This document shows, one piece after another, positions 1 to 7,673 of a DNA stretch of 11,646 bases. Below the pieces are notes generated by a model. The model saw nothing but the letters and a program-made list of their open reading frames with translations. It had not been told where the DNA came from and searched no databases. The stretch is from the NCBI GenBank assembly GCA_902806395.1, contig CADCWH010000170.1:1-11646 (forward strand). Reading direction: 5' to 3'. The position numbers and the translations under genes were made by a program. This stretch comes from an uncultured Thermomicrobiales bacterium. GTDB taxonomy: Bacteria; Chloroflexota; Chloroflexia; Thermomicrobiales; UBA6265. Position 1 is the stretch's first letter; each line of letters begins with the position of its first letter.

Positions 1-308
1 ATCTCGACCGGGCCCGGCGGGCTGTCTCCGCCGGGGCCGACTATGTCGCCTTCGGGGCCTTCTTCCCGAGCCCGACCAAGACCGAGGCGGCGGTCGTCCC
101 GCTGGAGACTCTGGACGGGGCCCGTGACCTCGGCGTGCCAGTGATCGCGATCGGCGGTATCACCCTGGACCGCGCCGAGGGGCTCGTCCGGGCCGGCGCC
201 GACGGGATCGCCGTGATCTCCGCGATCCAGGGCGCGCCCGATCCCGGGGCCGCCTCCCGCGACCTCCGCGCGGCGGTCGAGCGCGGCCGCGCCGGGAGGA
301 CGGGGTAG
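1..308 (+). CDS. thiE: Thiamine phosphate synthase, C-terminal part (5' end outside window)
   Basis: The frame is open from base 3 to a TAG at 306-308 and gives about 101 residues, roughly half of a normal ThiE (about 210 residues). ThiE joins HMP-pyrophosphate and thiazole phosphate to make thiamine monophosphate in the cytoplasm. Visible family motifs, in order, are DYVAFGAFFPSPTK (the phosphate- and pyrimidine-binding loop, usually written FGPxFPTxTK), PVIAIGGI (the glycine-rich phosphate-binding strand) and GADGIAVISAI near the C-terminus. These are the standard landmarks of the TIM-barrel TMP synthase family. The short tail after ISAI is typical. No other thi gene lies downstream in the window, so an operon with any partner would have to be upstream. 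The start codon cannot be seen. Confidence 0.93.
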   Translation, partial: LDRARRAVSAGADYVAFGAFFPSPTKTEAAVVPLETLDGARDLGVPVIAIGGITLDRAEGLVRAGADGIAVISAIQGAPDPGAASRDLRAAVERGRAGRTG

Positions 309-565
309 GGGAGGCGACTTGCCCGGCGATTGTGGCGACGACACCTTCCTGAGACCGTTGGATGGGATCTGCGGCCACGCGCCGCAACTGGAATACATCC
401 TGCGTAACGGCACCTCGACGGCCGGTGTCTCTTCTTGCCCATCCTTAGCGCGCGTGACGCGGTCCCGGACGGTGGGGGGAGAGGCCATCCTGGTAACGAT
501 GCCCATTTCCCGCCTTCGGCCGCGACCGGGGGCGAGTATCCCCTCACCCGGGAAGGATTTCCCCC

Positions 566-1738
566 ATGCGCGCGCTGACTTGGCACAGTTCTGGAGACGT
601 CCGCGTCGACACCGTGCCGGACCCGACGATCGTCGATCAGACCGATGTCGTGGTCAAAGTCACCTCGGCCGCGATCTGTGGCTCCGATCTCCACCTCTAT
701 GGTGGATACATGCCGACGATGAAGAAGGGCGACATCCTCGGCCACGAGACGATGGGTGAGGTGGTCGAGGTCGGCAGTCAGGTCACCAAGCTGAAGAGCG
801 GCGACCGGGTGGTCATCCCGTTCACCATCTCCTGCGGCGCGTGCTGGTTCTGTCAGAAGGGGTTGTTCTCGCTCTGTGACACCTCGAACCCGAACAAGGA
901 GATGGCCGCCAAGGTCATGGGCCAATCCCCCGCCGGACTCTTTGGCTTCAGTCACATGCTGGGCGGCTTCGCCGGTGGGCAGGCGGAATACATCCGGGTC
1001 CCCTTCGCCGATGTTGGTCCGATCAAGGTCCCGGATGGCCTGACCGACGAGCAGGTCCTCTTCCTGTCCGATATCTTCCCGACGGGCTACATGGCGGCCG
1101 AGAATGCCGACATCGAGCCGGGCGAGACGGTCGCGATCTGGGGGTGTGGCCCGGTCGGCCAGTTCGCGATCCGGAGTGCCTGGATGCTCGGCGCCGGGCG
1201 GGTGATCGCGATCGACCGCGTCGCCGAGCGGATGGAGATGGCACGCCAGGGCAACGCCGAGACGATCGACTACACCAAGGACGATCCATACGAGACGTTG
1301 ATGGAGATGACGGGGGGCCGGGGCCCGGACCGCTGCATCGACGCGGTGGGGGCCGAGGCTCACGCCACCGGCATCGGTGGAGCCTACGACAAGATCAAGC
1401 ATTCCGTCCGACTGGAGTCGGACCGCCCCCACGTGTTGCGGGAGGCCATCCGCTGCTGCCGCAAGGGAGGCACCCTCTCGATCCCCGGCGCCTACCTGGG
1501 GTTCGCCGACAAGATCCCCGTCGGCGCGTTGATGAATAAGGCGCTGACGATCAAGACCGGCCAGACCCACGTCCAGCGCTACCTCGAACCCTTGATGACC
1601 AAGATCGTCGATGGTCAGATCGACCCGACCTTCGTCATCACCCACACCGTTCCGCTCGACCAGGCGCCGGACATGTACAAGGCCTTCCAGGAGAAGGAAG
1701 ACGGCTGCATCAAGGTGGTCTTGAAGCCGCAGGGCTGA
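566..1738 (+). CDS. Zinc-dependent alcohol dehydrogenase, formaldehyde-dehydrogenase-like branch
   Basis: A 390-residue medium-chain dehydrogenase that should oxidise an alcohol or aldehyde with NAD in the cytoplasm. The N-terminal GroES-like domain shows catalytic zinc ligands C38 (in AAICGSDLH) and H60-E61 (in GHETMGEV), with D170 in SDIFPTGY as a further candidate. The structural zinc lobe has C90, C93, C96 and C104. The Rossmann fold starts at [10 protein letters not shown] (189-198), and D217 at the end of the second strand favours NAD over NADP. Length and the SDIFPTGY and YDKIKH segments fit the FDH_like zinc dehydrogenases. The ATG at 566 has GGAAGGA at 551-557. That site lies inside a small predicted hairpin (550-554 with 559-563), so initiation may be partly masked. 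The substrate cannot be read from sequence. The gene stands alone between thiE and the methionine operon. Confidence 0.92.
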   Translation: MRALTWHSSGDVRVDTVPDPTIVDQTDVVVKVTSAAICGSDLHLYGGYMPTMKKGDILGHETMGEVVEVGSQVTKLKSGDRVVIPFTISCGACWFCQKGLFSLCDTSNPNKEMAAKVMGQSPAGLFGFSHMLGGFAGGQAEYIRVPFADVGPIKVPDGLTDEQVLFLSDIFPTGYMAAENADIEPGETVAIWGCGPVGQFAIRSAWMLGAGRVIAIDRVAERMEMARQGNAETIDYTKDDPYETLMEMTGGRGPDRCIDAVGAEAHATGIGGAYDKIKHSVRLESDRPHVLREAIRCCRKGGTLSIPGAYLGFADKIPVGALMNKALTIKTGQTHVQRYLEPLMTKIVDGQIDPTFVITHTVPLDQAPDMYKAFQEKEDGCIKVVLKPQG

Positions 1739-1785
1739 ATCGGGGAATTCACCATCGCTCCCGGTGGGAGACCGGCAGGGTTCCG

Positions 1786-1805
1786 ACCCGGCCCCTGGGC
1801 CGGGT
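1786..1805 (+). terminator. GC-rich hairpin 48 nt after the dehydrogenase gene
   Basis: ACCCGGCCC (1786-1794) is followed by a 2-nt loop and the exact complement GGGCCGGGT (1797-1805). No T-run follows, so it is not a textbook intrinsic terminator. It may act as a transcript end stabiliser or a weak terminator for the dehydrogenase. It also forms the left edge of the larger self-complementary region 1807-1917. Confidence 0.45.
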
Positions 1806-1806
1806 A

Positions 1807-1917
1807 GCGGATGGCTGACCGACGGGATGGTCGGGAGTACTCACTCGGGCCCCGAGCCCGACGTGCTGAGGAACACTTGTGAGTGTTTCGGGTCTGGCCA
1901 TCCGCCCGGTCCGAGTG
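1807..1917 (+). other. Gene-free self-complementary region, possible structured RNA or regulatory DNA
   Basis: No plausible gene lies here. An outer 9-bp inverted repeat, GCGGATGGC (1807-1815) and GCCATCCGC (1897-1905), encloses several nested hairpins: CCGAC/GTCGG (1819-1823 with 1830-1834), CTCGG/CCGAG (1844-1848 with 1852-1856) and AACACT/AGTGTT (1872-1877 with 1882-1887). Alternative pairings compete with these: GTCGGG/CCCGAC (1830-1835 with 1857-1862) and a 10-bp pairing with one G-T between 1842-1851 and 1908-1917. The region sits between the dehydrogenase stop and the metX promoter. G+C-rich DNA makes chance hairpins common, so only the combination is notable. Confidence 0.35.
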
Positions 1918-1930
1918 TTGCTCAGGATGC

Positions 1931-1959
1931 TTGACACGTGATGGGGTGAACGCTAGATT
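1931..1959 (+). promoter_or_regulatory. Sigma-70-like promoter of the SAM-riboswitch metX operon
   Basis: A perfect -35 box TTGACA (1931-1936), a 17-nt spacer and TAGATT (1954-1959, four of six matches to TATAAT) lie just upstream of the riboswitch. Initiation around 1965-1968 would put the aptamer's first stem (1981) about 15 nt into the transcript, the expected arrangement for a SAM-I leader. It is the clearest promoter in the window. Confidence 0.75.
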
Positions 1960-1980
1960 AGGGATCATAAATCAATAGGT

Positions 1981-2079
1981 CCTTATCAAGAGGGTGGAGG
2001 GATTCGGCCCGATGAAGCCCGGCAGCCTGCGCGACGCGCGCAAGGTGCCAATTCCGGCAGAGCGATCTGCGAGATAAGG
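1981..2079 (+). ncRNA. SAM-I (S-box) riboswitch aptamer
   Basis: The sequence follows the S-box pattern. The 5' strand of P1 is CCTTATC (1981-1987), then come AAGAGGGTGGAGGGATTCGG, the GATGAAGCCCGGCAGCC core, a P3 arm of alternating GC, AAGGTGCCAATTCCGGCAG, and the 3' strand of P1, GATAAGG (2073-2079). The two P1 strands are exactly complementary over 7 bp. SAM binding by this class normally turns off methionine and cysteine genes. The element lies between a strong promoter and an intrinsic terminator and precedes metX, so it most likely attenuates the metX transcript when SAM is abundant. Whether metY shares this control depends on read-through of the metX-metY gap. Confidence 0.96.
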
Positions 2080-2095
2080 GAACGGTGTCGCTGCC

Positions 2096-2121
2096 GCCCC
2101 CGCTCACGCTCGGGGGCTTTT
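2096..2121 (+). terminator. Intrinsic terminator, expression platform of the SAM riboswitch
   Basis: GCCCCCG (2096-2102) pairs with CGGGGGC (2111-2117) across an 8-nt loop and is followed by TTTT. It lies 16 nt after the aptamer. A competing helix can be drawn between the aptamer 3' part (CGGC 2055-2058 and AGCGA 2061-2065) and TCGCT-GCCG (2088-2096), which includes the first terminator base. This is a plausible but unproven antiterminator. Confidence 0.85.
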
Positions 2122-2348
2122 CTGTGTCCGCCGTCCCATGAGGGCCGGCGGTGCCAGGCACCGTTCGAGGAGTCATCACCCGCCATGTCCCCAATCCGCA
2201 CGGGACCCCGACCACATCCCCAGAGACCTGCCCCGCACATCGCCGCCGCCGGGCGTCCCGACCCGCTGGCTAGTCCGTGTTGTCCACCCGCCGTCGCTGC
2301 GCCAGAGCGAGCGGCCGTCACCCGTCACGATGCGCGGGAGGTGGCGTG

Positions 2349-3632
2349 ATGGCCGAGTCACGCGCGACCCTGGATGACTCCGTCGTTCAACCGCTCCCCG
2401 AGTCGCCCCCCGGCGTCCACATGACGAGTCGAGCCACTCCCGATGCGTCGGCAGTCATCGCCGACGGGCATCGGCGCCTGCGCGTCGTCGCGCCCGCCCG
2501 CGACGCCGGGTTGGGAGAGCAGGTCATCCCCCCGCGGGACGGTGACCTCCGCACCGAGAGCTTGGGGCCGGTGCGGCTGGAGATGGGCGGGTACTTGCCG
2601 GAGGTCACCCTGGCCTACCGGACCTGGGGTCACCTCAACCCGGCGGGCGACAATGCCGTCCTGGTCCTCCATGCCCTGACCGGCGACAGCTTGGCCGCCG
2701 GCGAGCGGGGCTGGTGGACGCCGCTGATCGGACCGGGTCAGGCCATCGACACCGACCGTGCCTTCGTCGTCTGCGCCAATGTGCTCGGTGGGTGCCAGGG
2801 CAGTACCGGACCGGCGACGATCGACCCCCGCACCGGGGAGCCGTACGGAGCCAGCTTCCCGCTGATCACGATCGGCGACATCGTCGCTACCCAGCGCACC
2901 CTGGTCGAACGGCTCGGCATCACCCGCCTGGTCCCGATAGGGGGCTCGATCGGAGGCTTCCAAGCCCTGGAGTGGGCCACCCGCCACGCCGACTTGGTTG
3001 GGGCGTCGGCCCCGCTCGCCGCCACAGGTGCCCTCGGTGCCCAGGGCATCGCCCTGCACGGTGAGGTCGGGCGCCAGGCGATCATGGCCGACCCGGACTG
3101 GCGAGACCGCGCCTACCAGGCGGCGGGCGTCTTCCCGGCCCGGGGTCTGGCCATCGCCCGGATGGCGGCGATGGCCACCTATCACAGCCGGGAGAGCATG
3201 GACAGCCGCTTCGGCCGACGGGCCCCGACCCGACCGGTCCGCTTTCCGACCATCGGCCCTGCCTTCGACATCGAGGGCTACATCCACCACCACGGCAATG
3301 CCCTGGTGAATCGCTTCGACGCCAACAGCTACCTCTACCTGACCCGGGCGATGGACCTCTACGACGTTGGCCGCGACGGCGGCGAGGCGGCTTGGATCGA
3401 CCGCCTCGGGGGGCAGGTCCTGCTGCTCGGCATCCGGTCCGACTGGCTCTTCCCGCCGGACGAGATCGCGGCCCTGGCCGACCGCATCGCCGCCCGGGGC
3501 AAGGCTGTGACCTACATCGAACTGGATTCCCCCAACGGCCACGACGCCTTCCTCAAGGACTGGGACTTGATGGACGCCGCGGTCAGGCCATTCGTCGCCG
3601 CGGCCCTGGCTGGGACGGAGGGGGAGCGATGA
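2349..3632 (+). CDS. metX: Homoserine O-acyltransferase (MetX family, alpha/beta hydrolase)
   Basis: A 427-residue protein that acylates the hydroxyl of L-homoserine, most often with acetyl-CoA, in the first committed step of methionine synthesis. The catalytic triad is visible: nucleophile S200 in GGSIGG (198-203), D365 in SDWLFPP, and H398 in NGHDAF. Other family segments are LTGDS (110-114) and a long NVLGGCQGSTGP stretch (144-155). Start choice: the ATG at 2349 has GGGAGGTGG (2336-2344) at good spacing. A GTG at 2277 would add 24 basic residues, and the ATG at 2421 has no ribosome binding site. The chosen start leaves about 60 residues before the conserved core, longer than usual. The gene lies 227 nt past the riboswitch terminator. 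Acetyl versus succinyl preference cannot be settled here, since some MetX proteins are succinyltransferases. Confidence 0.94.
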   Translation: MAESRATLDDSVVQPLPESPPGVHMTSRATPDASAVIADGHRRLRVVAPARDAGLGEQVIPPRDGDLRTESLGPVRLEMGGYLPEVTLAYRTWGHLNPAGDNAVLVLHALTGDSLAAGERGWWTPLIGPGQAIDTDRAFVVCANVLGGCQGSTGPATIDPRTGEPYGASFPLITIGDIVATQRTLVERLGITRLVPIGGSIGGFQALEWATRHADLVGASAPLAATGALGAQGIALHGEVGRQAIMADPDWRDRAYQAAGVFPARGLAIARMAAMATYHSRESMDSRFGRRAPTRPVRFPTIGPAFDIEGYIHHHGNALVNRFDANSYLYLTRAMDLYDVGRDGGEAAWIDRLGGQVLLLGIRSDWLFPPDEIAALADRIAARGKAVTYIELDSPNGHDAFLKDWDLMDAAVRPFVAAALAGTEGER

Positions 3633-3703
3633 CGATTTCGATCATCCAGACCCACGGCACCGACGCCCGCCCGCCCCGCGGGTCCAAGGACGCGATGCGC
3701 TAG
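3629..3703 (+). CDS. 24-residue micro-ORF overlapping the metX stop (ATGA)
   Basis: The ATG at 3629 shares four bases with the TGA of metX (3630-3632). It is preceded by GGAGG (3617-3621) at 7-nt spacing, an arrangement typical of translational coupling. The product starts MTISIIQTHGTDARPP and ends in a polar, basic tail, with no membrane segment or cysteine motif. I do not recognise it. It could be a real small protein, a coupling or leader peptide that controls the structured gap starting at its stop codon, or a chance ORF. The 18-bp inverted repeat begins on the last base of its TAG. Confidence 0.4.
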   Translation: MTISIIQTHGTDARPPRGSKDAMR

Positions 3704-3786
3704 GCGGCGGGGACGGGAGCGACCGTCACGGCAGGAGCACGACCTTCGTGACTCGGGCCCGCGATGTGGCTCCCGTCCCCGTCGCC
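3703..3786 (+). repeat. Long imperfect inverted repeat in the metX-metY gap
   Basis: The arm GGCGGCGGGGACGGGAGC (3703-3720) matches the reverse complement of 3769-3786 at 17 of 18 positions, and the exception would be a G-U pair in RNA. The 48-nt interior can form a smaller hairpin, either GTCACG/CGTGAC (3725-3730 with 3747-3752) or CACGA/TCGTG (3738-3742 with 3746-3750). No T-run follows. The rest of the gap (3787-4001) contains a 12-bp palindrome CCCGTCGACGGG (3895-3906) and no gene I can support. Possible roles are transcript stabilisation or processing between metX and metY, or partial termination. It could also be a mobile-element relic, but I saw no target duplication. Confidence 0.6.
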
Positions 3787-3932
3787 ACGCATACACCGGG
3801 GACGAGGCAACTCTCGACCACGGGGCCACGCTGACATCGGTTGTGAGGTCGCCGGATTACGGCCTGGCCACCCACCTGACCCCGCATCACCGTTCCCGTC
3901 GACGGGCTGCCCCGGACATCGAGAGGGACTGA

Positions 3933-5315
<1,383 letters not shown>

Positions 5316-5328
5316 TCGGGCCGTCTGG

Positions 5329-5358
5329 GCGGCCGCGCCATCATGATGGCGCGGCCGC
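5329..5358. terminator. 30-nt perfect palindrome, likely bidirectional terminator
   Basis: The sequence from GCGGCCGC through CATCATGATG to GCGGCCGC reads identically on both strands, giving a 15-bp stem (about 13 bp once a loop is allowed), with wobble pairs extending it outwards. It lies 13 nt after metY and also downstream of the minus-strand nucleotidyltransferase region, where a shared terminator between converging units is expected. It has no T-run on either side. Confidence 0.6.
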
Positions 5359-5377
5359 TCGGGAGTCGGAACGGACA

Positions 5378-5494
5378 CTAGGAGATGGGGCGGGCATCAT
5401 TGCTCGACCCAACATCCCTAGAGCGCATGACCATTCTGTTCCAACCAATCGATGATCCTCGACGTATGGCTTCGCCCACTGGATCTCTTACCAC
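5378..5494 (-). pseudogene. Possible relic of a HEPN-domain partner behind the MNT nucleotidyltransferase
   Basis: On the minus strand a GTG at 5494 begins one base after the nucleotidyltransferase stop, where the coupled HEPN gene of MNT-HEPN pairs normally starts. The open frame is only 38 codons (to 5378) and begins VVRDPVGEAI. The other two frames carry the fragments KPYVED and, right after it, IDWLEQNGHAL. Stitched together by short indels these vaguely resemble the start of a DUF86/HEPN protein (a basic RDP start, YxED, then a helix). No full HEPN domain and no RX4-6H catalytic motif can be found before the palindrome at 5358. The resemblance is weak and may be chance. Confidence 0.25.
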
Positions 5495-5495
5495 T

Positions 5496-5804
5496 CTATT
5501 GCTCTCCAAAGATGCGGCGGCTCGTACGATCTACTTCGGCCTTGAACGTTGGGTCTTTGATGGAAGGGACAGTCCCGAGGTCAACCGCTCGCCCAAACAG
5601 CGTCCCAAGCGCCTCCGCGAATCTCAGGTATCGCATCGCCACACCAGGTTCGTACTCTCCCAGGTCGACTACGTAGTCGAGGTCGCTCGTTTCGGGATCA
5701 ACAGTGCCCAGGGCGGCAGAGCCGAACAGGTCGAGGCGCCGAATGTTGGCCGCTCGGCAGAGGGCCGCAACCTCCTCCAGTCGGTCCCCGACGATCGGGT
5801 CCAT
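5496..5804 (-). CDS. MNT-type minimal nucleotidyltransferase (MntA-like, possible antitoxin)
   Basis: A 102-residue protein with the minimal nucleotidyltransferase signature: LFGSAALG (G28-S29), then SDLDYVVDL with metal-binding D41 and D43, and a third acidic residue D75 in GRAVDLGTV. The length is normal for the family. Such proteins are usually the antitoxin of HEPN-MNT toxin-antitoxin pairs, where the MNT protein AMPylates the HEPN ribonuclease. The catalytic residues here look intact. The ATG at 5804 is preceded by GAGGAGG only 2 nt away, a tight but usable spacing. The expected HEPN gene directly downstream is absent or decayed. Base composition of 5390-5800 is visibly lower in G+C than its neighbours, which suggests acquisition by transfer. 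The gene runs opposite to the flanking operons. Confidence 0.85.
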   Translation of the reverse strand: MDPIVGDRLEEVAALCRAANIRRLDLFGSAALGTVDPETSDLDYVVDLGEYEPGVAMRYLRFAEALGTLFGRAVDLGTVPSIKDPTFKAEVDRTSRRIFGEQ

Positions 5805-5871
5805 CGCCTCCTCGTTCCTTCGGCTCCACTATCGACCCGACCACGTGTACTTGCTGGCCTGGGCCGGACCC

Positions 5872-5976
5872 CTAACGCACCGGCCCGCCACCCTGGCGCT
5901 TACGGAACCAGGCGAGGGCCTTGGCGAGCAGCCAACCCTGGAGGATTCGGCGCACGATCGCCGGTAGACAGCCCAT
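5872..5976 (-). CDS. Small cationic/hydrophobic protein, 34 residues, unknown
   Basis: An ATG at 5976 (minus strand) is preceded by an AAAGGGG-type ribosome binding site with 7-nt spacing and runs to a TAG at 5872-5874. The product starts MGCLPAIVRRILQGWLLA and then continues KALAWFRKRQ with a Gly-rich tail. It is one amphipathic helix with clustered Arg/Lys and Trp/Leu, resembling small membrane-associated peptides. It lies 67 nt upstream of the nucleotidyltransferase on the same strand and could share its transcript. I do not recognise a family. The remaining gap up to the aminotransferase (5977-6210) shows no supported gene. It could be a chance ORF, although the start signal and residue pattern argue for coding. 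Confidence 0.45.
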   Translation of the reverse strand: MGCLPAIVRRILQGWLLAKALAWFRKRQGGGPVR

Positions 5977-6210
5977 ATCCTGACCCCTTTCGATGCTCCC
6001 GACGACCACAGCCAATTCTGGCCGGTCGAACCGGGACCCACGATTCCCGCCCCGCGCACGCATCGTACCCCACCGCTCGCCGGTCCGTCGGGTGTCGCCG
6101 GAGGACGCCCACCTGGGACCATCACGACTCTCGACCGATGCGGTATCGTGCCGGGACGGCGTGCTGACCGACCCGGGCGACTCGCACGGGGCAGGGGAGG
6201 AAGGAACGAC

Positions 6211-7572
6211 ATGACTAAGGCGACCACGGCCCTGTCTGGCGCCATCGGGGCCACCCTCGCTGCGGCCGAGGACGACACGTCCGACCTGCTGCGCAGGCAC
6301 CGGGAGAGCCTCTTCCCCAGCGTGGCCCTGAACTATTCGGAGCCGATCGAGCTGCGACGCGGCGAGGGGCAATACGTCTATGGCGGCGACGGCCGCCAGT
6401 ACCTCGACTTCTTCGGCGGCATCGCCACGGTCTCCACCGGTCATGCCGTGCCGGAGATCAACGGGGCCATCAAAGACCAGCTCGACCGCATCACCCACAC
6501 CTCGACCCTTTTTCTGATCCGTTCCCAGATCGAGCTGGCCGAGCGCATCAGGGCCATGACTGCCGACTCGACCAAGCTAGACAAGGTCCTCTTCGTCAAT
6601 AGCGGAACCGAAGCCAACGAGGCTGCCTTCCTCATTACCACCCTGGCCCGTGAATCGAACGAACTCGTCGCCCTCCGTCACTCCTACCACGGCCGCTCGT
6701 TCGCGACGATCAACGCCAGCGGCCAACGTCCCTGGCGCTCCAGTACCCTCTCCCCCCTCCAGACCCACTACGTGGGCAATCCCTACTGCTACCGCTGTCC
6801 GTGGGAGAAGACCTACCCGTCCTGCGGCCTGCTCTGCGCACGGGATGTCGAGGCGGTCATCTCCACCACGACGAGCGGCGCCCCGGCGGCCTTCATCGCC
6901 GAGCCGATCCAGGGGGTCGGCGGATTCATCGTCCCGCCGCCCGAATACTTCCCGATGGTCACCGAGATCCTCGCCCGCCACGGCATCCCGATGATTGCCG
7001 ACGAGGTCCAGACCGGATGGGGTCGCCTGGGCGTGGCCGACTTCGGCTACCAGGCGCTCGGGATGGACCCGGACGTGATCGTCTTCGCCAAGGGACTGGC
7101 GAACGGCATTCCGATCGGGGGGCTGGTCGCCTCTGACGAGTTGGCCCGCTCGATCACGTCGCTGAGTCTGTCGACCTTCGGCGGAAATCCGATCGCCACG
7201 ACGGCCGCCCTCGCCAACCTGAACTACATGGTCACGCACGACCTCCGCGAGAATGCCCGCGTCGTCGGGGACTATCTCAAGGACCGCCTGACCACCCTGG
7301 CAGAGCGGCACCCAATCATCGGCGACGTGCGCGGGATGGGCTTGCTGGTCGCGGTAGAGCTGGTCCGTGACCGGGCGACGAAGGAGCCCGCGCCCGACCT
7401 GACAGTGCGGGTGCTGAACGCCGCCAAGGCTCGCGGTCTGATCATCGGCAAGGGCGGCTTGCACGCCAATGTCCTTCGTATCAGCCCGCCCCTGATCATC
7501 TCGCGATCCGATGTCGACGCTGCGGTGGAGGCCCTCGACGGCGCCTTCTCTGACGTGGCGGGAGCGACGTGA
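6211..7572 (+). CDS. Class III PLP aminotransferase (AGXT2/GABA-transaminase-like)
   Basis: A 453-residue fold-type I aminotransferase that should move an amino group between a non-alpha amine or amino acid and a keto acid such as pyruvate, glyoxylate or 2-oxoglutarate. The PLP lysine is K294 in VFAKGLANG and the pyridine-nitrogen aspartate is D264 in IADEVQTG. The phosphate-cup motif SGTEAN (131-136), YHGR (159-162) and TFGGNP (322-327) are all present. A conserved-looking four-cysteine segment, CYRCPWEKTYPSCGLLC (C193, C196, C205, C209), resembles one in alanine-glyoxylate aminotransferase 2 relatives. The ATG at 6211 follows GGAGGAAGGA (6196-6205); upstream in-frame starts lack such a site. 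The gene is followed on the same strand by the MBL hydrolase (101 nt) and the DUF6886 protein, a likely transcription unit. The substrate is not deducible. Confidence 0.92.
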   Translation: MTKATTALSGAIGATLAAAEDDTSDLLRRHRESLFPSVALNYSEPIELRRGEGQYVYGGDGRQYLDFFGGIATVSTGHAVPEINGAIKDQLDRITHTSTLFLIRSQIELAERIRAMTADSTKLDKVLFVNSGTEANEAAFLITTLARESNELVALRHSYHGRSFATINASGQRPWRSSTLSPLQTHYVGNPYCYRCPWEKTYPSCGLLCARDVEAVISTTTSGAPAAFIAEPIQGVGGFIVPPPEYFPMVTEILARHGIPMIADEVQTGWGRLGVADFGYQALGMDPDVIVFAKGLANGIPIGGLVASDELARSITSLSLSTFGGNPIATTAALANLNYMVTHDLRENARVVGDYLKDRLTTLAERHPIIGDVRGMGLLVAVELVRDRATKEPAPDLTVRVLNAAKARGLIIGKGGLHANVLRISPPLIISRSDVDAAVEALDGAFSDVAGAT

Positions 7573-7640
7573 TGGTCACGACGAGGGGACATCGGGCCAG
7601 GTGCGAGACGGCATCCACCGCCATCTGGCATCGGCGGTGA
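7572..7640 (+). CDS. 22-residue micro-ORF overlapping the aminotransferase stop (TGATG)
   Basis: The ATG at 7572 overlaps the TGA of the aminotransferase (7570-7572), with GGGAG (7560-7564) 7 nt upstream. The product is short, basic and rich in Arg and Thr, ending IWHRR, with no recognisable domain. It ends 33 nt before the MBL-fold gene. It could serve only as a coupling ORF or be accidental. It mirrors the arrangement at the end of metX, which is the main reason to list it. Confidence 0.2.
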   Translation: MVTTRGHRARCETASTAIWHRR

Positions 7641-7673
7641 CGACAGGGGAGGGGAGCGAGAGGTGAGACCACG

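Noticed and set aside
309..565. Small + strand frame 319-759 and possible leader RNA before the dehydrogenase
   Set aside because: The frame mostly overlaps the dehydrogenase in another frame and has shadow composition; no recognisable RNA motif or promoter was found in the gap apart from the small hairpin over the ribosome binding site.
41..1645. 534-codon minus-strand frame across thiE, the gap and the dehydrogenase
   Set aside because: It overlaps two clearly identified + strand genes and has Arg/Gly/Ala-rich shadow composition.
2277..2348. Upstream GTG start adding 24 residues to metX
   Set aside because: The ATG at 2349 has a strong GGGAGGTGG site at correct spacing, while the added residues are basic, low-complexity and outside the family core.
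2358..3542. Long minus-strand frame opposite metX
   Set aside because: It is the antisense shadow of a confirmed gene in G+C-rich DNA; it has no recognisable domain and no start signal.
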